Positions 6,802-16,614 are shown, counted from the first letter of the stretch. The stretch is 64,000 nt of DNA from Chryseobacterium sp. W4I1 (GCF_030816115.1 NZ_JAUSXQ010000001.1:186001-250000); one strand, 5' to 3'. The notes: a model not told the origin generated them from the sequence alone. A program made the numbers and translations.

Positions 6802-8884
6802 ATGAGATTTTGCTCCATTTATTTTTTCCCTTGTAGTACCTCAGATAATAATTTTTGATGATCAGATTATCCGGATTTAGAAGATGCGGATCTGTTTCCA
6901 GGATTTTATCAACCGTATTTTTTGTGGTTTTGATAATGGCAGAATCATTCACAAGATCCAGCCTTTTAAAATCTACCACTCCGCTCTGTTGCGTTCCCAG
7001 AATATCTCCCGGGCCTCTGAGCTGCATATCCACCTCAGAAATTTTAAAGCCATCATTGGTTTCCGTCATTGTTCTGATGCGGATTCTGCTCTCCTTCGAT
7101 AATTTATCAGAAGTCATAAGAATACAGTAACTCTGCTCTGCACCTCTTCCTACACGGCCACGCAGCTGGTGAAGCTGGGAAAGCCCGAACCTTTCCGAAC
7201 TTTCTATTACCATGACAGAAGCATTGGGTACATTTACACCTACTTCAATTACAGTAGTAGCTACCATGATCTCTGCTTCTCCTGATGCAAAATAATTCAT
7301 AGCAATATCTTTTTCTGCAGGTTTCATTTTCCCGTGAAGCATAGAGACATTGTAGTCTGAAAATGCATTCATGACATGCTCGAGACCTTCCATCAGGTTT
7401 TTGTAATCTAAAGTTTCAGATTCCTCGATCAGGGGATATACAAAGTAAACCTGCCTCCCTTTTTTAATCTCATTCCTGCAGAAATTATAGACATAAGTTC
7501 TGTCTTTTTCCCGTCTGTGAGCAGTGACGATAGGTTTTCTTCCTACAGGCATTTCATCAATAACAGAAACATCAAGATCCGAATAAAAGCTCATTGCCAG
7601 CGTCCTTGGAATAGGAGTAGCGGTCATCACCAGAATATGTGGAGGAATTTTATTCTTTGCCCATAATTTGGCCCTCTGTGCAACCCCAAATCTATGCTGC
7701 TCATCAATAATGGCTAGTCCAAGATTTTTAAACTTTACCTTATCTTCAAGAACTGCGTGTGTCCCTATCAATATAGAAAGTGTCCCATTTTCCAGTTCTT
7801 CATGAATGATCTTTCTTTCTGAAGTTTTGCTTGAACCCGTTAAAAGACGCACATTGATATCTGTTGCAGCTAAAAGATCTTTTATACCGTTAAAATGCTG
7901 TTGGGCAAGAATTTCTGTAGGCGCCATTATACAGCTCTGAAAACCGTTATCCATTGCAATCAGCATGGTAAGTAGAGCCACCATTGTTTTTCCGGATCCT
8001 ACATCGCCCTGTAGAAGCCTGTTCATCTGAATAGGTCTCTTCATGTCAATACGGATCTCTTTTAAAACCCGCTTCTGGGCACCGGTAAGATCAAAAGGAA
8101 TATGATGATTATAAAAATCATTGAAATGATGACCCACAATTGGAAATGGATTTCCTGGTGAATGGGTTTTGTGATGAAGTTTTTTCAGGGCATATCCCAG
8201 CTGAAAAAAGAATGATTCTTCAAACTTCAGCCTGTTGTCGGCTTTTTCATAATGCATCATATCCTTTGGGAAATGAATGTTTAAAAAAGTATGTTGCCTC
8301 GATAAAAACTTAAATGCTTTCATCAGATAATCCGGAAAATTTTCTTCAATAAGATTCGGAATTTCTTTACATATATTTCTTAAAACAATTTGAAAAAACC
8401 TTTGATTCAGTCCTCTTTTAGTTAGCTTTTCCGAACTTGGATAGATGGGTTTCAAACGGTTGTCACCCTCTTTGTTTTCCTCTCCTTCTATTTCGGGGTG
8501 CGGCATAGAAAACTGACGGTTAAAAACATTGATCTTACCGAAAATATAAACTTCACGGTTAATCGGTATCTGTTCCTTAAGCCATTTTGAATACTGGAAC
8601 CACACGAGATCCATCGATCCGGTATCATCATTGAACTTTGCCGAAAGTCTTTTCGTTTTCCCGGTTTGGATTTCCTGTACTTGTGTGATTCTTCCTTTCA
8701 GCTGTATTTCAACACTGCTTTCCTCGAGCTGAGAAATTTTAAATACCTTACTCTTATCCAGATAACGGATAGGGTAGAAGTTCAGAAGGTCGTCAACGGT
8801 TGAAAGACCCAACACATTTTTGATGAGTTTGGCTCTATCAGGACCAATTCCTTTTACGTATTCTATAGAAGTTTCTAAAGTCAC
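6800..8884 (-). CDS. recG: ATP-dependent DNA helicase RecG
   Basis: RecG remodels stalled replication forks and branched DNA. The 694-residue length is normal. The order of domains is an N-terminal helix-hairpin-type segment (Y-V-K-G-I-G-P-D-R-A), an OB-fold wedge domain (about 60-150), and helicase domain 1. That domain has Walker A G-D-V-G-S-G-K-T near residue 293 and DEQH (I-I-D-E-Q-H-R-F-G) near 390, with T-A-T-P-I-P-R-T-L following. Helicase domain 2 has Q-L-R-G-R-V-G-R-G, and the RecG-type C-terminus is R-G-P-G-D-I-L-G-T-Q-Q-S-G. The start at 8884 is a GTG; an in-frame stop lies two codons upstream and no ATG gives a full N-terminus. Confidence 0.96.
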   Translation of the reverse strand: MTLETSIEYVKGIGPDRAKLIKNVLGLSTVDDLLNFYPIRYLDKSKVFKISQLEESSVEIQLKGRITQVQEIQTGKTKRLSAKFNDDTGSMDLVWFQYSKWLKEQIPINREVYIFGKINVFNRQFSMPHPEIEGEENKEGDNRLKPIYPSSEKLTKRGLNQRFFQIVLRNICKEIPNLIEENFPDYLMKAFKFLSRQHTFLNIHFPKDMMHYEKADNRLKFEESFFFQLGYALKKLHHKTHSPGNPFPIVGHHFNDFYNHHIPFDLTGAQKRVLKEIRIDMKRPIQMNRLLQGDVGSGKTMVALLTMLIAMDNGFQSCIMAPTEILAQQHFNGIKDLLAATDINVRLLTGSSKTSERKIIHEELENGTLSILIGTHAVLEDKVKFKNLGLAIIDEQHRFGVAQRAKLWAKNKIPPHILVMTATPIPRTLAMSFYSDLDVSVIDEMPVGRKPIVTAHRREKDRTYVYNFCRNEIKKGRQVYFVYPLIEESETLDYKNLMEGLEHVMNAFSDYNVSMLHGKMKPAEKDIAMNYFASGEAEIMVATTVIEVGVNVPNASVMVIESSERFGLSQLHQLRGRVGRGAEQSYCILMTSDKLSKESRIRIRTMTETNDGFKISEVDMQLRGPGDILGTQQSGVVDFKRLDLVNDSAIIKTTKNTVDKILETDPHLLNPDNLIIKNYYLRYYKGKNKWSKIS

Positions 8885-8961
8885 TTTTTAAAAATGAGCC
8901 CTAATTTCGGGAAAATAGACTGAAGATTAAAATTTTTTTTAAAAATATTGATCCTAAGAAG

Positions 8962-8992
8962 CAAAAAGCAGCTTTCAATTTTGAAAGCTGCT
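8962..8992 (-). terminator. Terminator of the thioredoxin-like gene
   Basis: The perfect 12-bp stem AGCAGCTTTCAA / TTGAAAGCTGCT has a T-rich tail when read on the minus strand. It lies just downstream of the stop at 9001. Confidence 0.75.
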
Positions 8993-9000
8993 GTATCGTT

Positions 9001-9534
9001 TTAATCTTTGATCTTAGATTTGAACTTTTTCTGATAATCTTCCCATTGTTCCCTTGAACGGATCTTTTTAAAGAGGTCTTTAGAGATAAATTCTAAATAA
9101 GGCTCAAGTTCCTTTGCAGACAATTCTCCTTGCAGGATAGTGATTGGACCTCCTTTTTCATCTAAAAAAACAGTGCTGGGAACTGCACCTACATTCATAT
9201 ACTGAGTAAATTCGTGGAGCGAATTTTTGCCCTTTTTATGTTCAGTATTTTCATTGGAAAAGGTTCTTCCAAAAACATCTATTGTCTTTTTTTCTTCAGC
9301 ATTAAACTTTACAGGATAAAAATTTTCATTTAAGATCTGGGCAATCACATCGTGGCCATATGTTTTTTTATCCATGATCTTGCATGGGCCACACCAATCT
9401 GCATAAAAATCGATCAGGATCTTTTTTGGATTTTCTTTTTGAGCTTTTAAGGCTTCTTCAATCGTCATCCACTTGACCTGGGCAAAACTAAATGTGACTA
9501 AAAGTAGAAGGAATATGCTTATAATTTTCTTCAT
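9001..9534 (-). CDS. Exported thioredoxin-like protein
   Basis: This 177-residue protein has a signal peptide (MKKIISIFLLLLVTFSFAQ) and a thioredoxin fold with the active site W-C-G-P-C-K near residue 47, within F-Y-A-D-W-C-G-P-C. A cis-proline segment (G-A-V-P-S-T-V-F) is near 117. It resembles DsbD-C/DUF255-type periplasmic thioredoxins of Bacteroidetes, which reduce or shuffle disulfides in exported proteins. The insertion between the active site and the cis-Pro (N-E-N-T-E-H-K-K-G-K) is typical of this exported group. It is transcribed alone with its own terminator; its substrate is unknown. Confidence 0.85.
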   Translation of the reverse strand: MKKIISIFLLLLVTFSFAQVKWMTIEEALKAQKENPKKILIDFYADWCGPCKIMDKKTYGHDVIAQILNENFYPVKFNAEEKKTIDVFGRTFSNENTEHKKGKNSLHEFTQYMNVGAVPSTVFLDEKGGPITILQGELSAKELEPYLEFISKDLFKKIRSREQWEDYQKKFKSKIKD

Positions 9535-9575
9535 AATTTGATATTTACGTAAAAATAAGCATAATCTTGCTTACT

Positions 9576-11087
9576 TTATTTTACCTCCTGCATTAATTTT
9601 TTCACAAACGGAGATATCAAAATTAATACCACACCGGCAATTACCGCATATAATCCCAATTGTTTATATCCATCAGTATAAGTGATTAAAGCATCATAGT
9701 TTGTAGAGCCTTCTTTTGCGGTGGCTAGTCCGGCTCCAATAATTCCGGCAACATACTGTCCGTAAGCTGAGGCCAGGAACCACATTCCCATCATCATTCC
9801 CTGAAGATTCTTCGTGGAAAGCTTTGTCATAATCGATAGCCCAATCGGTGACAGACATAGTTCTCCAAGGGTGATAATCAATAATGCCAATGTGAAGAAG
9901 TTCAACGATGTTACGCCCTGAAGGTCAGCAAAGAGCCTGGTTGCAAATAAAACATAGTACCCAATTCCAAGGAAAATAAATCCTAAACCGAATTTAACGA
10001 TGGTATTTGGTTCAATTTTTCTTTTGTTCAGCCATATCCAAAGAAGACCGATCAGAGGGGCAAGGAAAATAATGAAAAATGCACCTCCTGAGTTGTTTAC
10101 CCCATTTGGATCTAATCCCAGAAGGTCTTTATTTAAGTTTTTAGCAGCGAAAATACTTAAAGAACCACCGCTTTGTTCATAAATTCCCCAGAATATAATA
10201 GAGAAAATAATGAAAACCAGGGCCGCCCAAAGTTTTTTACGCTCTGAGGCAGTTACTTTAGACATCTCATAAAACAGATAGATCAGCGTCAAAGGGCCGA
10301 TAACCCACATAAAATAATCTGTATATTCCGTTTTGGCTACCATCTTCATGATAATCGGAACAAAAACCAGTGATAAAACATACACTCCATATTCTTTCCA
10401 TTTTGAAATAGGAGCAGCTTTTACTTCTGCTAAAGGATGTCCTGGCTGAAGACCTATTGTCCCCAGGCTTCTTTGAGTAAATACAAAATTGATAAGGCTA
10501 ATGACCATTACTATTGCAGCTAGTCCGAAAGCAACATTCCATCGCATTGCTTCTGGAATAATATTACCTAACACTTCTCCTTTTCCAATAGCAATACATA
10601 GATAACCACCTAGTAAAGCTCCCAGATTGATCCCTGCATAAAATAGAGAAAAACCGGCATCTGCCCTTGAGTCGTTCGGCTTGTAAAGCTGTCCTACCAT
10701 AGATGAGATATTGGGTTTAAAGAAACCTGTTCCCACTACGGTAAATGCAATTCCAAGGAAAAAGAATTTATGGGGATCGGTGGCCAGAATTAAACTTCCC
10801 ACAATCATTAAAAGTCCACCCCAAAAGAGAGATTTTCTAAATCCAAGAATTTTATCGGCAAAAAGCCCACCGATAAAGGTGAAGGCATAAACAAATGCCT
10901 GGGTGGCTCCATATTGGAGATTGGCTTCTTTTTCATGGAAATTAAGCTGGGAGATCATAAAGAAAACCAGCATTCCGCGCATTCCGTAGAAACAGAAACG
11001 TTCCCACATTTCAGAGAAAAACAGGCTCCAGATCTGTCTGGGATATTTTCCTTTGAAATTTTGTATTTCATCTAGAGTTAAGCTCAT
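9576..11087 (-). CDS. Peptide MFS transporter (POT/PTR family), copy 1
   Basis: This 503-residue inner-membrane protein belongs to the proton-coupled oligopeptide transporter family. Family marks are E-M-W-E-R-F-C-F-Y-G-M-R-G in TM1 (the ExxER motif), G-G-L-F-A-D-K-I-L-G-F-R, F-F-K-P-N-I-S-S-M-V-G, F-Y-A-G-I-N-L-G-A, and G-E-L-C-L-S-P-I-G-L-S late in the protein. About 12-14 hydrophobic segments are visible. It should import di- and tripeptides. It is one of three POT genes on the same strand within 6 kb. Confidence 0.93.
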   Translation of the reverse strand: MSLTLDEIQNFKGKYPRQIWSLFFSEMWERFCFYGMRGMLVFFMISQLNFHEKEANLQYGATQAFVYAFTFIGGLFADKILGFRKSLFWGGLLMIVGSLILATDPHKFFFLGIAFTVVGTGFFKPNISSMVGQLYKPNDSRADAGFSLFYAGINLGALLGGYLCIAIGKGEVLGNIIPEAMRWNVAFGLAAIVMVISLINFVFTQRSLGTIGLQPGHPLAEVKAAPISKWKEYGVYVLSLVFVPIIMKMVAKTEYTDYFMWVIGPLTLIYLFYEMSKVTASERKKLWAALVFIIFSIIFWGIYEQSGGSLSIFAAKNLNKDLLGLDPNGVNNSGGAFFIIFLAPLIGLLWIWLNKRKIEPNTIVKFGLGFIFLGIGYYVLFATRLFADLQGVTSLNFFTLALLIITLGELCLSPIGLSIMTKLSTKNLQGMMMGMWFLASAYGQYVAGIIGAGLATAKEGSTNYDALITYTDGYKQLGLYAVIAGVVLILISPFVKKLMQEVK

Positions 11088-11104
11088 AATTGTATATGAT
11101 AATT

Positions 11105-12100
11105 TTAATTAGGGTTTTTATTGTTTTGATCCAGCTCGAAACGGATTCTGTCCTGATCAATGATTTCTTTTAATTCTTCTTCTTTTGGAAGGTATAGCAG
11201 ATATTTGCTGGCAAACAGATTGTTTTTGTCGTTCAGAACGGAATATTTTACAATGGTCTCGTCTTTTTCTGAACAGAGTAGAATTCCAATGGTAGGATTA
11301 TCGCCTTCGCCACGTTTCAGATCATCATACATTCGTACATACATATCAATCTGTCCGATGTCCTGATGGGAAAGTTCGCCTGTTTTAAGATCAATAATGA
11401 CAAAGCATTTAAGTATATAATTGTAAAAAACAAGGTCGATATAAAAGTCTGAAGTATCGGTAGAAATATGCTGCTGCCTGGCCACAAAAGCAAATCCTTT
11501 TCCAAATTCCAAAAGAAACTTCTGAATATGATCGATAATGGCGGTTTCAATTTCTTTTTCAGAAAATTTTTGATCCGGTGTTAATCCTAAGAATTCAAAA
11601 ATATAAGGGTCTTTTAAAACACTGTGAATATTTTCTACTGGAGATTTTTTGTGTTCTAAAACTCTTTCGTAGGCAAGTGAATTGATCTGTCTTTTTAGAT
11701 CCCTGTAATTCCAGTTATTCTGAATGGCTTCATTGATGTAATAGTTTGTTTTATCAATATGATCAAGCCTTATCAGCAATCTGTAATGTGTCCAACTCAA
11801 TTCGTGACGCACTGCGTCACATATTGGAAATACCTTATAAAAAGAGCGCATATTTCGAAGGTTGCTTTCATCAAAGCCCTTTCCAAACTCCAGAGAAAGT
11901 TTTTTAGAAAGATTTTTTAAGGTTTGCTTTCCATATTCAGCACGTTCTTTTCCCTGCTGCTCATCTTCTACGATCAGTTTTCCAATCTGCCAGTAGGTGA
12001 GCAGTAAAGTAGAATTCGCTATCCGAAACACTTTTTCGCGCGACTGCCTAATAATTTCCTTTACGGATTGAAATAAAGAATCTTCGGAAATTTCCATCAT
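11105..12100 (-). CDS. YhcG/DUF1016-type PD-(D/E)XK nuclease-like protein
   Basis: This 331-residue protein has an N-terminal DUF1016 region (L-T-Y-W-Q-I-G-K-L-I, F-G-K-G-F-D-E-S-N-L-R-N-M-R-S-F-Y, and E-L-S-W-T-H-Y-R-L-L-I-R near residue 100). The C-terminal PDDEXK nuclease region has F-Y-I-D-L-V-F-Y-N and V-I-I-D-L-K-T-G near 225-245, where D, D and K form the expected catalytic set. Proteins of this family are often found near restriction-modification or mobile regions, but here the gene sits between two peptide transporters. A perfect palindrome (GTGACGCA-c-TGCGTCAC at 11804-11820) lies inside the coding sequence. Its cellular role is not established. Confidence 0.85.
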   Translation of the reverse strand: MMEISEDSLFQSVKEIIRQSREKVFRIANSTLLLTYWQIGKLIVEDEQQGKERAEYGKQTLKNLSKKLSLEFGKGFDESNLRNMRSFYKVFPICDAVRHELSWTHYRLLIRLDHIDKTNYYINEAIQNNWNYRDLKRQINSLAYERVLEHKKSPVENIHSVLKDPYIFEFLGLTPDQKFSEKEIETAIIDHIQKFLLEFGKGFAFVARQQHISTDTSDFYIDLVFYNYILKCFVIIDLKTGELSHQDIGQIDMYVRMYDDLKRGEGDNPTIGILLCSEKDETIVKYSVLNDKNNLFASKYLLYLPKEEELKEIIDQDRIRFELDQNNKNPN

Positions 12101-12106
12101 ACGAAA

Positions 12107-12138
12107 ATAAAAAAAACCTCCGACTTAGCAGAGGTTTT
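12107..12138 (-). terminator. Terminator of POT transporter copy 2
   Basis: The stem AAACCTC / GAGGTTT is followed on the minus strand by a long T run. It separates the transporter from the YhcG-like gene. Confidence 0.7.
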
Positions 12139-12158
12139 GTTGTATTTTATTGATGCGG

Positions 12159-13913
12159 TTATTTTACACCGTGCATCATTTTCTTTAAAATTGGAGAAAT
12201 TAGCGCCAGAATAACTGCTGCGATACCACAAAGTACTACGAATACCATAAAGAATTCGAATAAGTTGTGGATCTCAAATCCTGCAAATGTAGGATTTTGT
12301 ATTGGTAACTGAGCTTTCTCAAACGCTGCCGCCTGATCAGCAGTCAGTGTTACTTTTTTATCTAAAACGTCCTGAAGATTTACTCCAATTTCCTGTGCTT
12401 TAGTAAATTTATCACCTGTAGCCGGGATAAGAGCTCCCAACGAACCTGCCAACGCATAACCTGCAGCATTGGAAATAAAGAATACACCATATAATAAAGA
12501 AGCGAATCTTTTTGGAGCCAATTTACCTACCAATGATAAACCAATCGGAGATAAACAAAGTTCACCACAAGTCTGGATAAAATAAAGAAGCATTAACCAT
12601 TTGATAGCTAGTAATCCTGAATTTCCAAGATCTTTTACGTTGTGTGCAATGATAAAGTAAGAAAGAGCGATCAATGCTAATCCCATGGCCTGTTTGAAAG
12701 GAGATACCGGTTCTTTTCCTTTTGCTCTCAATTTATCCCATGTTAAACTGAATGGAACCGCTAACAGAACAACGAAAATACCGTTGAAGATCTGAACCAT
12801 TGAAGGGGGCATATTCCACCCAAAAATGTTTCTGTCTGTCTGGTTATCTGCAATAAACGTTAATGAAGATCCTGCCTGCTCGAAAGCTGCCCAGAAGAAA
12901 ATAATAAAGAAGGATACTATATAGATTACCCAGATTCTCTGTCTTTCAATCTTGTTCTCCGCAGAACTCATGATCAGGAAGGCTAAGGCAATACCGGCTG
13001 CATAAATGAAAGGATAAATAATTCCTTTAATCAGCTGACCCATTTCTACCGCTTTAAACCCGAATTCTCCTACGAGCAAATATCTGAAAGCGAAAAATAG
13101 AACGATAAAAATTAATCCGGTAATCCCTAATGATGTTCCTGAAAATTTTGCGGTCTGAGTTTCACCTTCTTCAAAGTCTGCACTGGTATTGTTTTTTGGT
13201 AATCCACCGATAGGTCTTCCTTCCGGCGTTACCACATATTTATTTTTAAGAATAAAGAATGTTATTGTTCCAACGACCATTGCAATTGAAGCTGCTAAAA
13301 ATCCCCATTTGAAAGCAAAAATATCTCTTACTCCTGTAGTGGCATCTTTCACATCTCCTACATAAGGGCAGATAAACTGTCCAAGGAATGCTCCAATGTT
13401 GATCCCCATATAGAAAATGGTAAAAGCAGAGTCCAGTTTGGATTTCTCCTGCTTAGGATAAAGGCTACCCACCATTGAGGAAATATTAGGCTTAAAAAAT
13501 CCATTACCAAAAATGATAACGAATAAAGCCAGCCACATGATCATTTTAGAACTGCCAAGATCGGCAGAGAAAGTAGAGGCGCTGATAAACAGTAGAAACT
13601 GGCCGATAGCCATTAAAGATCCACCAATTAGGATGGCATTCCTATTTCCGATATATTTATCTGCAATGAAACCTCCCAAAAGAGGAGTTAAATAACATAA
13701 AGCTAAAAATCCACCGTAAATGATTGCCGCATCAGCTTCTTTTATTAATAAGGAATTTACCATGAAGAGCGTCAGAAGGGCTCTCATCCCATAAAAGTTG
13801 AAACGCTCCCACATTTCTGTTCCGAAAAGAACCCACAGCCCCTTTGGATGCCTTGAATTCTTATTCTCTACAAATTCATCCGGTTTCGGACTTAATGCTT
13901 CAATATTATCCAT
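12159..13913 (-). CDS. Peptide MFS transporter (POT/PTR family), copy 2
   Basis: This 584-residue POT family transporter for small peptides lies in the inner membrane. It shows E-M-W-E-R-F-N-F-Y-G-M-R in TM1, G-G-F-I-A-D-K-Y-I-G-N-R, F-F-K-P-N-I-S-S-M-V-G-S-L-Y, F-Y-M-G-I-N-I-G-A-F and G-E-L-C-L-S-P-I-G-L-S. It is longer than copy 1 because of a polar loop near the C-terminus (about 505-555) before the last membrane segment. I place the start at the ATG at 13913; a TTG 57 nt upstream would add an unlikely basic leader. It has its own terminator. Confidence 0.93.
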   Translation of the reverse strand: MDNIEALSPKPDEFVENKNSRHPKGLWVLFGTEMWERFNFYGMRALLTLFMVNSLLIKEADAAIIYGGFLALCYLTPLLGGFIADKYIGNRNAILIGGSLMAIGQFLLFISASTFSADLGSSKMIMWLALFVIIFGNGFFKPNISSMVGSLYPKQEKSKLDSAFTIFYMGINIGAFLGQFICPYVGDVKDATTGVRDIFAFKWGFLAASIAMVVGTITFFILKNKYVVTPEGRPIGGLPKNNTSADFEEGETQTAKFSGTSLGITGLIFIVLFFAFRYLLVGEFGFKAVEMGQLIKGIIYPFIYAAGIALAFLIMSSAENKIERQRIWVIYIVSFFIIFFWAAFEQAGSSLTFIADNQTDRNIFGWNMPPSMVQIFNGIFVVLLAVPFSLTWDKLRAKGKEPVSPFKQAMGLALIALSYFIIAHNVKDLGNSGLLAIKWLMLLYFIQTCGELCLSPIGLSLVGKLAPKRFASLLYGVFFISNAAGYALAGSLGALIPATGDKFTKAQEIGVNLQDVLDKKVTLTADQAAAFEKAQLPIQNPTFAGFEIHNLFEFFMVFVVLCGIAAVILALISPILKKMMHGVK

Positions 13914-13990
13914 TCTATTGTTAATTTTTGTTAAGACTGACAAATATAGTTTTTTTTGAGTTTTTGGCAAGGTTTTAATTTTATATTTAA

Positions 13991-14021
13991 ATAAAAAAGC
14001 TACAGAGTGATTCTGTAGCTT
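13991..14021 (-). terminator. Terminator of POT transporter copy 3
   Basis: The perfect stem AAGCTACAGA / TCTGTAGCTT is followed by T on the minus strand. Confidence 0.75.
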
Positions 14022-14044
14022 GATATTCTTTATGATAATCAGGA

Positions 14045-15700
14045 TTAGTGTCCCTTTTCCTTCATAATTTTGTTTAGCCTTTTTAACATAGAAAGTCCTA
14101 AAAGTGTTGCAAATATTAACAATGCAAAGTTGACAAGGAAGTAATTCATCTTGTTATCGTAGCTGTACCAGGTACTTGCCAGAATTCCTGAAAGCTTGTT
14201 TCCTACAGAGTTGGCCAGGAAAAATCCTCCCATCATCAATGCTGTAATTCTAGCCGGTGAAAGTTTAGATACAAAGGAGAGTCCCATTGGTGAAAGACAT
14301 AATTCTCCGACCGTAATTACCCCATAACCGGCAACCAGCCATAATGGAGATACTTTTACAGCACCGTTGTCTCCAGCCATAACCGCAAGAACCATTACAA
14401 GACATGATAATCCGGATATAAATAATCCCAAAACAATTTTTGTAGGCGTTAACGGTTCTTTTCCTTTTCTTCTTAATAAAGCCCAGAATCCTACAACTAA
14501 CGGTGTAAGGGCAATTACCCAAAACGGATTGATAGACTGAAATAATTCTGTATTGTATAAATAAACTTTAGACTCAGGATTTTTCTCTAAAGCTGCACGC
14601 TGCTCTGGCGTAATATTTTTGAAATAAATATCTTTTCCGTTTTCTTTAATGCTCTTTCCATCTTTATCTTTTTGAGACTGGAACTGATTGTCATATACCG
14701 GAACTTCTTTGTCTTCATAACTTTTTCCTTCCACCATATAAATATCTTCAAGTGGCTTTTCCAAAGAAGCGGGAACACTTCTGTCCGTATAATAATTGGC
14801 CCATCTTGTAAGTGCCGTACCATTCTGTTTGAAAACTGCCCAAAAGAACATACTGATCAGGAATACTGAAAGCAAGGCTCCGATAGAAGGCTTTTCTTCC
14901 GGTTTTGCTTTAAAGTAAAGCGAAGCATAAAAGTAAATCACAGGAACACAGGCGAAAATAAAGGCATCCGTACTGTCGCTTCCGAAAATATTTCCCGGGA
15001 TAAACCATCCTATAGCTCCAACGGCAATGGCAGGGAGGAAAACTTTAATTAAAATTTCAGAAAGTTTTGTGTCACCTTCCTGTACAGGCTTCATCTGTGC
15101 AGCGTGGATGTAATGTTTTCTTCCGATGGTAAAAATGACCATCCCAATCAGCATCCCAACTCCTGCAGTAATGAAGGCTTCACCCCATCCGAATTTATTA
15201 CGCATGAAAGCGGCAATAATATTACAGATAAATGCCCCGATATTGATTCCCATATAGAAAATATTATATCCGGAGTCTTTATTAGCTTTGTAAGGCTCTT
15301 CAGAATAGAGGTTTCCTAACAATGTAGAAATGGTAGGCTTAAAAAAACCGTTTCCAATAATGATCAGTGCCAATGAACCATAAAAAAGTGGAAGATCCTT
15401 GAAAACTCCCATCCCGATATACCCTGCGGCCATCAGGATTCCGCCCAGATAAATAGATTTGATATATCCTAAAACCCTGTCAGCCAAAAATCCTCCAAGG
15501 AAAGGTGTTAAATAGGTCAAAGCGATATATGTTCCGAAAATGTCATCAGCAGTTTTGTCCGGAAGTCCAAGACCACCTTTCATTCCGGTAGGCTCGATGA
15601 CGTAAAGCACAAAGATTCCAAGAATCAGATAGTACCCGAAACGCTCCCACATTTCTGTGAAAAAGAGGAAGGGCAGGCCTTTAGGATGTTTAGTCTTCAT
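14045..15700 (-). CDS. Peptide MFS transporter (POT/PTR family), copy 3
   Basis: This 551-residue member of the POT family has E-M-W-E-R-F-G-Y-Y-L-I-L-G, G-G-F-L-A-D-R-V-L-G-Y, F-F-K-P-T-I-S-T-L-L-G-N-L-Y, F-Y-M-G-I-N-I-G-A-F and G-E-L-C-L-S-P-M-G-L-S-F. A charged periplasmic or cytoplasmic loop of about 70 residues (roughly 320-390) splits the later membrane segments, a feature missing from copy 1. The ATG at 15700 is preferred over the TTG at 15724. The peptide specificity probably differs from the two neighbours, since the three proteins differ clearly in their loops. Confidence 0.93.
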   Translation of the reverse strand: MKTKHPKGLPFLFFTEMWERFGYYLILGIFVLYVIEPTGMKGGLGLPDKTADDIFGTYIALTYLTPFLGGFLADRVLGYIKSIYLGGILMAAGYIGMGVFKDLPLFYGSLALIIIGNGFFKPTISTLLGNLYSEEPYKANKDSGYNIFYMGINIGAFICNIIAAFMRNKFGWGEAFITAGVGMLIGMVIFTIGRKHYIHAAQMKPVQEGDTKLSEILIKVFLPAIAVGAIGWFIPGNIFGSDSTDAFIFACVPVIYFYASLYFKAKPEEKPSIGALLSVFLISMFFWAVFKQNGTALTRWANYYTDRSVPASLEKPLEDIYMVEGKSYEDKEVPVYDNQFQSQKDKDGKSIKENGKDIYFKNITPEQRAALEKNPESKVYLYNTELFQSINPFWVIALTPLVVGFWALLRRKGKEPLTPTKIVLGLFISGLSCLVMVLAVMAGDNGAVKVSPLWLVAGYGVITVGELCLSPMGLSFVSKLSPARITALMMGGFFLANSVGNKLSGILASTWYSYDNKMNYFLVNFALLIFATLLGLSMLKRLNKIMKEKGH

Positions 15701-15792
15701 ATAATCAATTTTCAAATTTCCCAAAAATAAGTTTTTAATTTCAATTGATAAAATAAATAATACAGCTGGAAATGATTAATGAAATAAATAAA

Positions 15793-15821
15793 AATCCCCT
15801 TCAGACTTGAAAGGGATTATA
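15793..15821 (-). terminator. Terminator after the hypothetical gene at 15829
   Basis: The stem AATCCCCTTCA / TGAAAGGGATT (one mismatch) is T-rich downstream on the minus strand. Confidence 0.6.
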
Positions 15822-15828
15822 TTTTTAC

Positions 15829-16614
15829 TTAATTATAAATTTGAGGAGGGGGTACCGGAACTTGTTCATTTCTTTTCCACTGCTCAGCTTTTGAAAGTCC
15901 ATTGATTAGTTTTTCAATCTCTTCCTTATTTTTTTTAAACTGATTACTATAAGTAGATCCAGTAATACGGCAATAGCCGTAGCTCGTAAGAAAATAATTT
16001 TCCAGATAGTCAAAATGATTACCGTCTATTTTTTTTGAATAGTCAATATGAAACATAGGTAAATTATTCACATTTCTATATTCTGTCTTCTTTAAAGTAG
16101 AATGATTAGGAAAGTTTAAAATAGATCCTATAGCTTCATTTTTAATGGCTTCAATATTCTCTTTTTTTGAATTTATACAAAAAAAAGAACCGTAAACATT
16201 TAATTCATCATATCTTACAAATGTATATTCAGGAAAATCAAGATGTTCATTTTCATAAATATCCCATTTCTTTTTGTCTATATATACACCACCATCAGCC
16301 CGTTGACTTCTTACCAAAGAGTCTGCAGATGCTGCTTTTGAAAGTTTTTGATGATTTACGGAAATATTTTCAAAAGCCTCCCGATCTTTATTATCGGCGT
16401 ATTTCCACGTTTTATCTTTATAAAGAATAAGTTTTGCTCCGTTTTCAGTAATGGCAGTTGTTTGTGAAAGATTGAATTCATCATTGATTTTTCTGATTTC
16501 CCAATTTCCTTCAGAAAAAACAGCCACCTCCATTTTCTCCTTTGTCACTGCCAACGCCTGTGATTCTGCAAAAGAATAACCCAGGAGCATTGGCAAAACA
16601 AATAGATACCTCAT
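15829..16614 (-). CDS. Exported hypothetical protein
   Basis: This 261-residue protein has an N-terminal signal peptide (MRYLFVLPMLLGYSFAESQA), so it is probably periplasmic or surface-associated. I do not recognise a domain. The first half contains a W-E-I-R and G-A-K-L-I-L-Y-K-D-K-T-W-K-Y pattern. The second half, from about residue 130, may form a separate domain that ends in a proline-rich tail (P-V-P-P-P-Q). Its ATG overlaps the stop of the S9 peptidase gene by 1 nt, so the two are probably translationally coupled. Function unknown; by context it may accompany peptide degradation. Confidence 0.75.
   Translation of the reverse strand: MRYLFVLPMLLGYSFAESQALAVTKEKMEVAVFSEGNWEIRKINDEFNLSQTTAITENGAKLILYKDKTWKYADNKDREAFENISVNHQKLSKAASADSLVRSQRADGGVYIDKKKWDIYENEHLDFPEYTFVRYDELNVYGSFFCINSKKENIEAIKNEAIGSILNFPNHSTLKKTEYRNVNNLPMFHIDYSKKIDGNHFDYLENYFLTSYGYCRITGSTYSNQFKKNKEEIEKLINGLSKAEQWKRNEQVPVPPPQIYN

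Noticed and set aside
13914..13970. Longer N-terminus of POT copy 2 from a TTG
   Set aside because: The added residues are basic and not part of the family; ATG at 13913 precedes the conserved start.
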